Assembly: GCA_945897805.1 (NCBI GenBank)
Contig: CAMDFX010000003.1
Span: 1-64,000 of the forward strand
Length of the DNA stretch: 64,000 nt
Direction of reading: 5' to 3'
From: Chryseobacterium gleum
Lineage (GTDB): Bacteria; Bacteroidota; Bacteroidia; Flavobacteriales_D; Crocinitomicaceae
A program made the position numbers and the translations under genes. A model generated the notes under the pieces. The model had not been told where the DNA came from and did no database searches. It saw nothing but the letters and a program-made list of their open reading frames with translations. Below are positions 16,008 to 25,075 of the stretch, piece after piece; within the stretch, counting starts at the first letter, position 1, and the number at the start of each line of letters is the position of its first letter.

Positions 16008-18308
16008 GTGAAATCGTTTTTGCGAAAAATTATATTAACCTTCATCTTTACATTGATAGCTCAATTTTCAATGGCGCAAATATCGACTATTTCTGGCAGA
16101 ATAACTTCTGAAGGTTTATCGATTGAATATGCAAAAGTTGAATTAGTTGGAACAACTTTGAGCACAACAACAGATTCATTAGGTACATTTATAATAAAAA
16201 AAATACCAAATGGAAGCTATAAAATTCGTGTTTCCTATTTTGGATTTAAAACTGTGCAAGAAAATGTAACGGTTAGTGATGAAGACAATAAAATAATCAA
16301 TTTAGAATTAATTAGTTCTCAAAACAACATTGATGAAATTGTGGTCACGGGCACGTTAAAAGAAGTGAGTCGGATGGAATGTCCAGTTTCTGTGGAAGTA
16401 TATACACCCTTATATTTTAAAAAAAATCCCACGTCAAATATTTTTGAAGCACTACAAAATATAAATGGAGTTAGGCCGCAGTTAAATTGCAATATCTGCA
16501 ATACTGGTGATATACACATAAATGGTTTGGAAGGACCTTACACGATGGTACTGATAGATGGCATGCCAATTGTCAGCAGTTTATCAACCGTTTATGGATT
16601 GTCTGGAATTCCCAATTCATTGATTGAGCGCATTGAAATCGTAAAAGGCCCCGCATCGTCATTGTACGGAAGTGAGGCAGTTGGTGGATTGATAAATATT
16701 ATCACAAAAAAACCGCAAAACGCTCCATTTGTCTCTCTTGATATTTTTGGTAACACTTGGGGAGAGTACAATCTTGATTTAGGTTTAAAATTGAACTTAG
16801 GAAAAAAAGCAACTGTTCTTACCGGTGTTAATTATTTTAATTTTCAAAATAGAATTGATAATAATAATGACAACTTTACTGACATGACTTTGCAAGATAG
16901 AATTTCAGTTTTTCAAAAATGGAGTTTCCAACGAAATCACAACCGAATATTTAGCATAGCTGCAAGATACATGCATGAAGATCGATGGGGCGGAGATATG
17001 CGTTGGGAAAAACAATTTAGAGGTGGCGATAGTATTTATGGAGAAAGTATTTATACGAAGCGTTGGGAGATTTTAGGCAATTATCAATTACCAACCAAAG
17101 AAAAGTTAATATTCTCATTTTCATATAACAACCACAATCAAGATAGCAGATATGGCACTACAATTTATAACGCCCAACAAAATATTGCATTTTCTCAATT
17201 GACATGGGACAAAAATATTGGAAAAAATGATTTTCTAGTTGGTACCGCTTTGCGCTATACTTTTTATGATGATAATACTGCTACTACTGCAACAAGTGAT
17301 ACTGTAAATCAACAAAATCAACCTCAAAAAATTGTACTACCAGGACTATTTGTTCAAGATGAAATTGCAATAAACACAAGGCACAAAGTTTTATTAGGTT
17401 TTAGATATGATTATAATTCCATTCACGGAAATATTTACACGCCACGGTTTGCCTACAAATGGACTTTGAACAATAATAATATTCTTCGCCTAAATTCTGG
17501 GACTGGCTTTAGAGTTGTCAATTTATTTACCGAAGACCATGCTGCTTTGACAGGAGCAAGAATTATAGAGATTAAAAACGAATTAAATCCCGAGCGATCA
17601 TACAACGTGAATCTAAATTACCTTAAAAAGATTTATGCAAAAAATGGAACGATAATTTCCTGCGACGCTTCTGCATTTTACACCTTTTTTAAAAATCGAA
17701 TAGTGGGTGATTTCGACACTGATCCAAATAAAATCACGTATGATAATTTAAATGGTCATGCTGAAAGCAAAGGTTTAACTTTAAATATGGATGTTGCTTT
17801 CAGTAATGGTTTAAAAGTAATCGCTGGAGGAACATTGATGGAAAATACATTGACAAGAAATGGAATTACAGAACAGCAAATATTAACTGAAAATTTTACA
17901 GGTACTTGGGCTGTTTCTTATAAAATTAAAAAAGCAAAATTAGCAATTGATTATACAGGTAATATATACAGTCCAATGCGCTTACCCTTGCTCGGAGAAT
18001 TAGATCCGCGCAGTCCAAATTCACCTTGGTGGAGTATCCAAAATATTCAATTGACTTATTCAGGGTTTAAGAACTTTCAAATATATGGTGGCGTAAAAAA
18101 TTTATTGAACTGGACTCCAAATAAAGGAAATCCGTTTATTATTGCTAGAGCAAATGACCCCTTTGATAAAGAAGTTCAATTTGGAAATAATGGACAGGTA
18201 ATTGCAACGACAAATAATCCAAATGCATTGACATTTGACCCCAATTATGTTTATGGTCCAAATCAAGGAATAACGGCTTTTTTAGGTTTGAGATATAATT
18301 TCAATTAA
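16008..18308 (+). CDS. TonB-dependent outer-membrane receptor, probably metal-related
   Basis: The protein has about 766 residues. A signal peptide (ending FSMAQ) is followed by a carboxypeptidase-regulatory-like domain (ISGRITSEGLSIEYAKVEL), a TonB-box-side stretch DEIVVTG, a plug domain (VLIDGMPIVSS, IVKGPASSLYGSEAVGG) and a barrel ending in LGLRYNFN. The plug contains a CNIC motif (NCNICNTGDIHINGLEG), as in a Bacteroidota receptor group possibly used for metal or metal-complex uptake. The start is GTG 16008 or TTG 16002. A consensus promoter and a DtxR-like palindrome precede it, suggesting repression by Fe or Mn. It stands alone, without SusD. The substrate is inferred. Confidence 0.88.
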   Translation: MKSFLRKIILTFIFTLIAQFSMAQISTISGRITSEGLSIEYAKVELVGTTLSTTTDSLGTFIIKKIPNGSYKIRVSYFGFKTVQENVTVSDEDNKIINLELISSQNNIDEIVVTGTLKEVSRMECPVSVEVYTPLYFKKNPTSNIFEALQNINGVRPQLNCNICNTGDIHINGLEGPYTMVLIDGMPIVSSLSTVYGLSGIPNSLIERIEIVKGPASSLYGSEAVGGLINIITKKPQNAPFVSLDIFGNTWGEYNLDLGLKLNLGKKATVLTGVNYFNFQNRIDNNNDNFTDMTLQDRISVFQKWSFQRNHNRIFSIAARYMHEDRWGGDMRWEKQFRGGDSIYGESIYTKRWEILGNYQLPTKEKLIFSFSYNNHNQDSRYGTTIYNAQQNIAFSQLTWDKNIGKNDFLVGTALRYTFYDDNTATTATSDTVNQQNQPQKIVLPGLFVQDEIAINTRHKVLLGFRYDYNSIHGNIYTPRFAYKWTLNNNNILRLNSGTGFRVVNLFTEDHAALTGARIIEIKNELNPERSYNVNLNYLKKIYAKNGTIISCDASAFYTFFKNRIVGDFDTDPNKITYDNLNGHAESKGLTLNMDVAFSNGLKVIAGGTLMENTLTRNGITEQQILTENFTGTWAVSYKIKKAKLAIDYTGNIYSPMRLPLLGELDPRSPNSPWWSIQNIQLTYSGFKNFQIYGGVKNLLNWTPNKGNPFIIARANDPFDKEVQFGNNGQVIATTNNPNALTFDPNYVYGPNQGITAFLGLRYNFN

Positions 18309-18517
18309 TCCAATTAATTGTATTTCCTTTTGCAGAAAACCTTGTCTAAGTTCCTATTCTTTAGATTACTAAATTGAATCTCAGATAAGATGATCCTTTT
18401 AATTGATTTTCTATTATTTTAATCAGGTTCTCAGGTTTTAGATTTATTTGATAATCGTTGAACCCGGAAAAAAATGAAAAAAGATGTTTCAGTTCGGGCA
18501 GAATGATAACCCTAATT

Positions 18518-19291
18518 TTAGTCGATTTGCTTTAAAAAGTCGATTGTAATCGAATTAAACTCTTTCGGTTGATCCACATTGACTACGTGCCCGCAGTCCG
18601 AAATCACGTGCAAACTTGAATTTCGATGGTCTTTTACCAATTTAGAAATCGATGGCAGAAAAAGATGGTCTTCGGACCCCATGATATATAAAGTTGGAAT
18701 ATTGGTTTCATTAATCCTGAAAAAATGCAACAAAGCATTCACTTTAGAAACCAATTTAAACCAACGAATGAATTCTTTTTGATACAGTTTTTTGGCTTCG
18801 TTGATGAATAAATTGCGCGATTCTCTGTGTTTTTTTTGCGGCATAATCACCAATGCAAACATTTTGTACAAGAGTAAATAGGGTAGAACTGATTTCAATA
18901 AATTGCCTGTATGCATCAAAATTTGACTTTTGACATTCAATTTCATTACTGCTCCGCCCATAATCATCGACGAAACCATCGTTGGAAATCGCTCAGCCAA
19001 TTCTCTGATAATAATTGTTCCAAGAGAAATACCAACAAAATGCGATTTTTTGATTTTCAAGTGATTCAAAACTTCAATCACATCATTTCCAATCGAATCA
19101 AAAGTGTAATTGCGTTTGTTTTTACCAGATTTAGATGCTCCATGTCCACGCAAATCAAGCAACAATACATTAAATTCTTTCTGAAAATCACGAATTTGTT
19201 TGTACCAAATCGAGCTACTTCCACCAGCACCGTGCACAAAAGTGACCCAAGTCGCATTCAGTTTGTGGTGGTATATTTGATAATTTAACAC
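18518..19291 (-). CDS. Alpha/beta hydrolase
   Basis: The 257-residue cytoplasmic alpha/beta hydrolase has the oxyanion-side VHGAGGSSS, the strand VLLLDLRGHG, the nucleophile elbow VGISLG (Ser89), Asp in GSEDHLF and the catalytic His in DCGHVVNVDQP. The motifs are those of the MhpC/haloperoxidase-like group, which covers esterases, lactonases and C-C hydrolases. The substrate cannot be read from the sequence. It is convergent with the TonB receptor gene and is a single-gene transcript. Confidence 0.85.
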   Translation of the reverse strand: MLNYQIYHHKLNATWVTFVHGAGGSSSIWYKQIRDFQKEFNVLLLDLRGHGASKSGKNKRNYTFDSIGNDVIEVLNHLKIKKSHFVGISLGTIIIRELAERFPTMVSSMIMGGAVMKLNVKSQILMHTGNLLKSVLPYLLLYKMFALVIMPQKKHRESRNLFINEAKKLYQKEFIRWFKLVSKVNALLHFFRINETNIPTLYIMGSEDHLFLPSISKLVKDHRNSSLHVISDCGHVVNVDQPKEFNSITIDFLKQID

Positions 19292-19464
19292 TTTACTGTA
19301 ACACGCGAACAGCGAGTATGTTTATCAAAAGTGACTTATTTGGCGACTATTAACAATAAAAATTCAAAACGAATTTATAAAAGCTATTCGATTCCAAAGT
19401 TTAGTGTTTACTTTTGGTACTTAAAATATGTGACTGTAACAATTGCAAAAAAAATATTGTTCAA

Positions 19465-19896
19465 ATGAAAGCCCCAATTTTCACTTTACTAATATCATTA
19501 AGCTGTATTGTGACAGGTCATTCTCAATCCGATTCTTCATGTTGCAAAATAGACTGGAGTGCCAGTAATTCAGCGAGAAATTTGGGAAATGAATACAAAA
19601 GATTAAAAGAATTTAAAGCTGCTGCTTGTTGCTTGAATTATGAATTTTTGATCAGAGATTTGCTCGATTTCACAGTTTCACAGTTGAAAATGGAAACGTC
19701 CAAAGAAGAATTAATTCATATTTTAGGTAAACCTGATTTTACCGCAGATGTTAATAATCCAATTAAAAATCCTTTCGGAAAATTGGAAGAAAATGAGTCC
19801 ATGTTGATTTACTACTATAGAAGTCAGCATGATTATTACTATTTATTGCTCAATAAAGGTATTTTGGTAGATAAAGGAAGATATATGGACAATTAG
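19465..19896 (+). CDS. Secreted BamE/SmpA-like protein
   Basis: The start is placed at the ATG at 19465 (143 residues). The frame extends upstream to a GTG at 19414, but only the shorter form has an N-terminal signal peptide (KAPIFTLLISLSCIVTGHSQ). The mature protein carries two cysteine pairs (SSCCKID and AACC). Its C-terminal half, SKEELIHILGKPDF followed by SMLIYYYRSQHDYYYLLL, resembles the BamE/SmpA fold in which a conserved GxP turn is followed by a hydrophobic hairpin. There is no lipobox. Function unknown; a periplasmic location is inferred. Confidence 0.65.
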   Translation: MKAPIFTLLISLSCIVTGHSQSDSSCCKIDWSASNSARNLGNEYKRLKEFKAAACCLNYEFLIRDLLDFTVSQLKMETSKEELIHILGKPDFTADVNNPIKNPFGKLEENESMLIYYYRSQHDYYYLLLNKGILVDKGRYMDN

Positions 19897-20012
19897 TTCT
19901 TGCTACATTCAGAAAAATAAGTATTTACAAGGTTCTAAAATAAGCACAAACACCAATATTTCTTAAAGATCAAATTTATTGAGTAAGTTTGAAATATCTT
20001 TAATTAAAATTG

Positions 20013-21404
20013 ATGCACCAAAAACTATTTACTATCATTCTTTGTTGTTTAAGTTGCATTTCATTTGCGCAAAACGAAAACAGTGCAACCAATTTCTTAA
20101 GTCAACTCATCCAAATTAAATCCGATTTTGGACAGGAGCAAAATGCCATTAATTTCATCGAAAATTGGGCGCAGAAAGAAGGGTTTTACACCACTAAATT
20201 GAATGCAGGAGAATCATCTGACAACATCATTATTTCCATTTTTCCGCTCAATTTACACAAGCCAAATGTTGTTTTTACGAGTCATTTGGATGTTGTGCCA
20301 GTTTCTGATACAATCAATTGGAAGTTTCCACCCTATTCTGGCGTGATTCATCAAGACACCATTTGGGGTAGGGGAGCAATCGACTGTAAAGGTTTGGCGG
20401 TGATGCAATTGTATGCCTTGAAAAAATGGAAAGATTCAATCAGTCAAAAAGATTTTCCGTACAATATCTCGTTTTTGGGTTTGGTGGAAGAGGAAAATAA
20501 AAGCAACAATGGTGCAGCATTTATTGCAGATCGCTATCTGGATACTTTAAATCCTGTCGTGATTTTTGGCGAGGGAGGTGCAGGATTAGATCACGTATTG
20601 AAATCAAATCCAAATTTCCCAATTTTTGGCGTTTCAGTGGCAGATAAAAGTTTGCTTTGGTTGAAAATGGAAGCCAAAAGTTCAGGTTTTGGTCATGGTG
20701 CTGTTCCCTCAGAATTGTATGCCAACAAACGTTTAATTAAGGCATTAATTAATTTGATTGACGAAGAAAAACATTTTGTTTTCAACGATTTGGTAAAAAG
20801 TATGTTTCAAAGTTTGGGCGATTTAGAGGGCGGAACAAGGGGATTTTTCATCAAACGAATTTATTGGCCGATTTTCTGGCCTTTGGTGAAAAAGAATTTC
20901 CTCGAAGGACAGCCATTTCACTCCTTGGTTGACAATACTATTTCAATCACCAAAATTGAAAGTTCTTCGACGGCAACCAATCAAATGTCAGATAAAGCAG
21001 CAGCATATTTGGATTGTCGTTTGCTGCCCGGCGCGGACGTCGAAAAATTCCTTAAAAAACTCAAACGAACGACCTTTTTTCGTGTCGATTTTGAGGTTTT
21101 ATACCAAGGTCCCGCAGCGATTCAAAGTTCCGAAACTATTTTCTTCCAAAAAATGTGCGAAGCCATCAAAGAAGTTCATCCCGGCGCAGCCACTGTCCCA
21201 ATCTTATTCCCAGCCTCGACTGACAACAATTTTTTCCGACGAAAAGGCATCCCAGTTTACGGGATAATCCCCAGTTTATTGAATCAATCACTCTTCGAAA
21301 GCGTCCACAATCAAAATGAACGCATAGGAGTCAACAACCTCCAAAAAGGAATCGATGTCTATTATAATTTCCTAAAATCCCTCCCAGCAAAAAGATTGAA
21401 TTGA
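20013..21404 (+). CDS. Secreted M20-family peptidase
   Basis: The protein has about 463 residues; the ATG at 20013 is preferred over the TTG just before it. The signal peptide ends ISFAQ. The di-zinc M20 core is intact: TSHLDVVP (His and Asp), WGRGAIDCKG (bridging Asp), VEEENKS (general base and Zn Glu), FGEGG, and a C-terminal SVHNQNE supplying the last His. GFGHGAVPS belongs to the dimerisation domain. The length and SGVIHQDTIWGRG resemble the PM20D1/carboxypeptidase-S group acting on peptides or N-acyl amino acids. It is followed directly by the 78-bp repeat array. Confidence 0.88.
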   Translation: MHQKLFTIILCCLSCISFAQNENSATNFLSQLIQIKSDFGQEQNAINFIENWAQKEGFYTTKLNAGESSDNIIISIFPLNLHKPNVVFTSHLDVVPVSDTINWKFPPYSGVIHQDTIWGRGAIDCKGLAVMQLYALKKWKDSISQKDFPYNISFLGLVEEENKSNNGAAFIADRYLDTLNPVVIFGEGGAGLDHVLKSNPNFPIFGVSVADKSLLWLKMEAKSSGFGHGAVPSELYANKRLIKALINLIDEEKHFVFNDLVKSMFQSLGDLEGGTRGFFIKRIYWPIFWPLVKKNFLEGQPFHSLVDNTISITKIESSSTATNQMSDKAAAYLDCRLLPGADVEKFLKKLKRTTFFRVDFEVLYQGPAAIQSSETIFFQKMCEAIKEVHPGAATVPILFPASTDNNFFRRKGIPVYGIIPSLLNQSLFESVHNQNERIGVNNLQKGIDVYYNFLKSLPAKRLN

Positions 21405-21419
21405 AGAAATAAGTAATCA

Positions 21420-21730
21420 AAATCATAGTGCCCGAGATACCAAAAACTCCTTGCAACGGTTTTTAAACCGTTGCAAAATAATGTAATAATCGAATATAAA
21501 TCATGGTGCCAGAGGTACCAAACACTCATTGCAACGGTTTTTAAACCGTTGCGAAACAATGCAATAATCGAATGTAAATCATGGTGCCAGAGGTACCAAA
21601 CATTTGTAGCACCGGTTTTTAAACCGTTGCGAAATAATGTGATAATCGAATGTAAATCATGGTGCCAGAGGTACCAAACACTCATTGCACCGGTTTTTAA
21701 ACCGGTGCGAAACAATGCAGCAATCGTTTG
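21420..21730. repeat. 78-bp tandem repeat array, four units, each with a hairpin
   Basis: Units start at 21420, 21498, 21576 and 21654, exactly 78 bp apart. Each contains a near-invariant block GTGCCAGAGGTACCAAAC and a hairpin GCAACGGTTTttAAACCGTTGC. Unit 4 has both arms changed to GCACCGG and CCGGTGC, which keeps the pairing; unit 3 has only one arm changed. The unit length is a multiple of three, so several frames stay open by chance. It sits between an M20 peptidase and hemB. Confidence 0.95.
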
Positions 21731-21840
21731 TTTTTGGCGTGTATTTTTGATTCAAAAATCATGACAAAAACCACCGCATAAATTCAAAAAAATATATGAT
21801 TAATTGACAATTAAATGACATTTAAAACAACCATAAACCT

Positions 21841-21848
21841 TAGCTTTG
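21841..21848 (+). promoter_or_regulatory. -7 element TAGCTTTG of hemB
   Basis: TAgcTTTG followed by C lies 18 bp before the hemB ATG at 21866. The in-frame ATG at 21815 is upstream of this element and so should not be the start. Confidence 0.5.
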
Positions 21849-21865
21849 CTAAAAAAAATCAAGCA

Positions 21866-22837
21866 ATGTACACAAGACCAAGAAGAAACCGAAAAAATGC
21901 TGTAATCCGTTCCATGGTGGAAGAAACCAAATTGGGCGTTGAAAACTTGATTTATCCCATTTTTTTGTTGGATGGAAAAGGCATCAAAACAGAGGTAAAA
22001 TCCTTACCAAACAATTTTCGTTGGTCTTTAGACATGTTGATTCCTGAAATCGAAGCTTGCATGAAATTGGGCGTAAAAACCTTTGATTTATTCCCAGCCG
22101 TGGACGAAAGCTTGAAAGACAAAATCGCTTCTTATAGCTACGCTTCCGACAATTTTTATTTGGATGCCATTCGCAAATTGAAAGCAGAATTTCCAGAAAT
22201 AGTTCTTATGAGCGACGTCGCGATGGATCCATATTCTTCCGATGGTCACGACGGTTTGGTGGAAAACGGCGAAATCGTGAACGACAAAACCTTGCCAATT
22301 CTAGCGAAAATGGCCATTGCTCAAGCGCAAGCAGGTGTAGACATCATCGGACCTTCAGACATGATGGACGGACGCGTAGGATATTTACGTGAAGAATTGG
22401 ACGAAGCAGGTTATGAAAACACCAGCATCATGTCATATTCCGTGAAATACGCGAGCGCTTTTTACAATCCGTTCCGCGATGCATTGGATTCCGCGCCAAA
22501 ATCGGGCGACAAAAAAACATATCAAATGAATCCCGCCAACAAACGCGAAGCTTTGCTAGAAGCCGAATTGGATTATTCCGAAGGCGCGGACATGTTGATG
22601 GTCAAACCAGCATTGTGTTACTTGGATGTGATTCATTTGTTGAAAGAAAATTTCAATATTCCGATTACCGCTTACAACGTGAGTGGCGAATGCGCTATGG
22701 TTTACGCCGCAGCACGCAACGGTTGGTTGAATTACGAGCCTGTGATGTACGAAATGCTACTCAGCATGCGCAGAGCCGGAGCAGACGCTATTTTGACCTA
22801 TTTCGCGAAGGATTTTGCGGAGATGGTGAAGAAGTAG
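21866..22837 (+). CDS. hemB: Porphobilinogen synthase (delta-aminolevulinate dehydratase)
   Basis: The 323-residue enzyme condenses two 5-aminolevulinate molecules to porphobilinogen in heme synthesis. MYTRPRRNRK is the typical N-terminus. The two active-site lysines are K194 (SYSVKYASAFY) and K247 (MLMVKPALCYLD). The metal loop reads SDVAMDPYSSDGHDG, without the cysteines of zinc-type enzymes, so this is the Mg/K-type form. Its last 60 codons are present a second time 2.2 kb downstream (24856-25043). Immediately after the stop, a few codons reading FGDENFS resemble the end of the antitoxin fragment that follows the second copy. Function is certain. Confidence 0.97.
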   Translation: MYTRPRRNRKNAVIRSMVEETKLGVENLIYPIFLLDGKGIKTEVKSLPNNFRWSLDMLIPEIEACMKLGVKTFDLFPAVDESLKDKIASYSYASDNFYLDAIRKLKAEFPEIVLMSDVAMDPYSSDGHDGLVENGEIVNDKTLPILAKMAIAQAQAGVDIIGPSDMMDGRVGYLREELDEAGYENTSIMSYSVKYASAFYNPFRDALDSAPKSGDKKTYQMNPANKREALLEAELDYSEGADMLMVKPALCYLDVIHLLKENFNIPITAYNVSGECAMVYAAARNGWLNYEPVMYEMLLSMRRAGADAILTYFAKDFAEMVKK

Positions 22838-22844
22838 GAGTTTT

Positions 22845-23309
22845 CGGCGACGAAAATTTCTCAAAAGAACGCTAAAAGGGCTCAGTTCAACTTGGTTTTA
22901 TACCTTATTTTTACTTACTTTCTCATCATTTTTGTCAAAACTTGCAAAATTGTGTCATTTTGCTAAATTTGTGTGTAAAAAAGGAATAAAACGCTAATTA
23001 GTTTTGGGTAAGTTTAAAACAAGTCAGCGTCACTGCAATCGTATAAGAGAAACCGATCCGTAAGTTCGTTTCTTGATGAAAGTGAAGCATAAAAAGAAAT
23101 CAAAAATAATTAAAATTAGAAAAATGACAAAAAATACTTTAAAAACTGTCATTTATAACATTGAATAATAATTGTAACATCTTAAAAATTTATTATTCTG
23201 CTAAGAAAAACTAATCCACAATTGTGGCTCCAAAACATAAATTTTAAAATAAATTAGGTTTTTTAGAATTTATTTTGTATTATTAGATTACACATTTAAA
23301 TTTTTAATT
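22845..23309. other. Gap after hemB with a strong promoter but no clear gene
   Basis: This is the left part of the cassette between the two hemB ends. It holds a good promoter at 22942-22971, a leader with GGAATAAAACGC, a small hairpin AGAAAC/GTTTCT near 23047-23072, and a 14-codon frame at 23124 beginning MTKNTL. That frame is similar to the start of the small membrane protein at 29023. A small RNA or a decayed gene are both possible. Confidence 0.4.
22942..22971 (+). promoter_or_regulatory. Promoter TTG-N19-TAAATTTG
   Basis: TTG at 22942-22944 and TAAATTTG at 22964-22971 have the 19-bp spacing of the Bacteroidota consensus. No full-length gene follows for 340 bp. Confidence 0.55.
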
Positions 23310-23609
23310 TTGAAAGAATTTGACAAAGCAAAACAGTTTTACCATCATAAGGAATATCAAAAGGCTATCGACATGGTAATTGACATCATAGGTAGAAATG
23401 TCATTACGTCGAAATCAATCGAATATCCTGATATAATTTGTTGCTTAGGGGATAGCAGATTGAAGCTGTATGACATTACAAAAAATAAATCTTTAATTTA
23501 TGAAGCGTTAACTGACTACGCGACTGCCGCAAACTCACTACTTGTCCATCAAAAAACGTTTTTGAACGACTTAAACCAACGACAAAGAAAATGTACTGAA
23601 TTATTATAA
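23310..23609 (+). CDS. Small TPR-like protein of unknown function
   Basis: The 99-residue frame opens with a TTG. The N-terminal part FDKAKQFYHHKEYQKAIDMVIDII reads as a TPR-like helical hairpin, and the rest (EALTDYATAANSLLVH) is also helical. The TTG lies inside a TAATTTTG promoter-like word, so the true start is uncertain, and the protein may be a fragment. It lies within the cassette bounded by the two hemB ends. Composition is very AT-rich compared with hemB, consistent with acquisition. No function can be assigned. Confidence 0.45.
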   Translation: MKEFDKAKQFYHHKEYQKAIDMVIDIIGRNVITSKSIEYPDIICCLGDSRLKLYDITKNKSLIYEALTDYATAANSLLVHQKTFLNDLNQRQRKCTELL

Positions 23610-23824
23610 AAAGCTAGCCCATAACATGGAGGATTTCAATAATGTGCATAAGCTTGGGTGGACAAGAAAGTTGTATAGAGATACAGAATTCCTTTTGGAT
23701 AACAGAGCGAAACTCGCAGTTTAGAAAGCCTCATCTTGATATTAGAAAATTTTGCAAATCAATAATTGTGAAATTAATTATTGTTCGATAAAGAATATTT
23801 GAGATTTAATTATAAACCTTATAG

Positions 23825-24469
23825 ATGTTAATTATGAAATTTTATTTTAGTTTATGCATTTTGACCTTAATGTTGATTGGTTGTCAAGACCAACTAACCT
23901 TCCCCTCAACTATAAAAGGAATGCAATTGGGGATGGATTATGAAGACCAAATCAGAATTGCTGAAAATAATGGTATTTGCAATAGTGATTTACCTGATAA
24001 AAGATGCCAATATAAAATAACTGAAACCGTTTATGCTAGACCAAAGTTTTATTATAGTTCATTTAATGACAAAAAAATTCTTGGGGAGGTCACTTTAACT
24101 CTCAATTCACCTTTTACCTTCCCGACTGTTACAGACGAGTATAACAATATTATTGCAGAATATCCTTCGATAACTAAATCTGAAGTTGATGATATTATTG
24201 CAATGTACAACTTAAAATATGGGTCAGGAGAAATCTATAATGACGATGATGGAGGCACTATCGATTGGACTATTGGAGACTTATTTATAAGGTTAAATTA
24301 TTACACAACATTGTATTCTTATGGTCATCAAATTCATCCACAAATTAAATGGGCGTTTGAAAAAGATGCTTATTTGACAACAATTACATATCGGTATTCT
24401 GAAGAAAAAAGAAAACTACTCAAGAATGATAAATCTTTCAATGGCGAGGCAATAGGAGATAAAATTTAA
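23825..24469 (+). CDS. Putative lipoprotein of unknown function
   Basis: The 214-residue protein has a lipoprotein signal: a hydrophobic stretch ending LMLIGC, with the lipid-modified Cys at residue 20 (17 if the second ATG at 23834 is used). The mature part begins with the short motif IKGMQLGMDYEDQIRIA, reminiscent of the start of small periplasmic BamE-like domains. It continues with Tyr/Asp-rich sequence and ends charged. It should be anchored in a membrane facing the periplasm. It is the main gene of the cassette between the hemB copies; base composition is clearly lower in GC than hemB. Confidence 0.65.
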   Translation: MLIMKFYFSLCILTLMLIGCQDQLTFPSTIKGMQLGMDYEDQIRIAENNGICNSDLPDKRCQYKITETVYARPKFYYSSFNDKKILGEVTLTLNSPFTFPTVTDEYNNIIAEYPSITKSEVDDIIAMYNLKYGSGEIYNDDDGGTIDWTIGDLFIRLNYYTTLYSYGHQIHPQIKWAFEKDAYLTTITYRYSEEKRKLLKNDKSFNGEAIGDKI

Positions 24470-24855
24470 GTGACTTTTGAACTTTTATAAATTATTTGGG
24501 CTTTAGAAAATTTGACTTGTGTTTATGCTATAATTTCGCACGGAAAAATTAGAATATAGCACAAGCATCAGTTTGGTTTAGTAAATTCATCACTTATTTT
24601 TTGTACATTTAGACAATTTAATTTTGCTTAAATTTCCGCTAAATTAAAAATAGTGCTTTCAGTGCAAAAAGTTGTTGACCTTCATTCCATCATCATTCTG
24701 AAACACCTCATAACCCTCACAATCTCACATTCTCCCTTAACCTGCACAGCCAATCCACCCAAAAATGGATTAACTACCCAACAGTAGTTGGCGTCTTGAA
24801 TGAAAATCAAGAAAACACAAGAGATTTTTTGCTTTTGGAAGGGAAAGTAAATCAC
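24470..24855. other. Gap left of the hemB fragment, nothing recognised
   Basis: AT-rich DNA with a pyrimidine-rich stretch near 24690-24760 and an ACTACC.AACAGTAGT imperfect palindrome near 24773-24790. No gene or RNA is supported. Homology to hemB starts abruptly at 24856. Confidence 0.4.
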
Positions 24856-25043
24856 TATTCCGATTACCGCTTACAACGTGAGTGGCGAATGCGCAATGGT
24901 TTACGCCTCAGCGCGCAACGGTTGGTTGAATTACGAGCCTGTGATGTACGAAATGCTACTCAGCATGCGCAGAGCCGGAGCAGACGCTATTTTGACCTAT
25001 TTTGCGAAGGATTTTGCGGAGATGGTGAAGAGGTAGGAGTTTT
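24856..25043 (+). pseudogene. Second copy of the hemB 3' end
   Basis: The 188 bp are colinear with hemB 22657-22844, including the stop codon and 7 bp beyond. I count five mismatches; in the hemB frame three are silent and two are conservative (Ala to Ser, Lys to Arg). The segment has no start, no 5' part and no promoter. An apparent longer open frame across it reads hemB in the wrong frame. It forms a direct repeat with the intact hemB end and closes a cassette of about 2.0 kb. Confidence 0.95.
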
Positions 25044-25075
25044 GTAACAATCTAAATATTTAAACCTCAGAAAAA

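Noticed and set aside
16002-18308. SusC/SusD polysaccharide utilisation locus
   Set aside because: There is no SusD gene or glycoside hydrolase next to the receptor.
21420-21730. CRISPR array
   Set aside because: The whole 78-bp unit is conserved; there are no unique spacers and no cas genes.
21362-21764. Open frames on both strands across the 78-bp array that encode 26-residue repeats
   Set aside because: A repeat unit that is a multiple of three keeps several frames open at once. No start signals are present and the hairpin is conserved at DNA level instead.
24796-25047. Open frame of 83 codons
   Set aside because: It reads the hemB 3' fragment in a shifted frame; the true homology is in the hemB frame.
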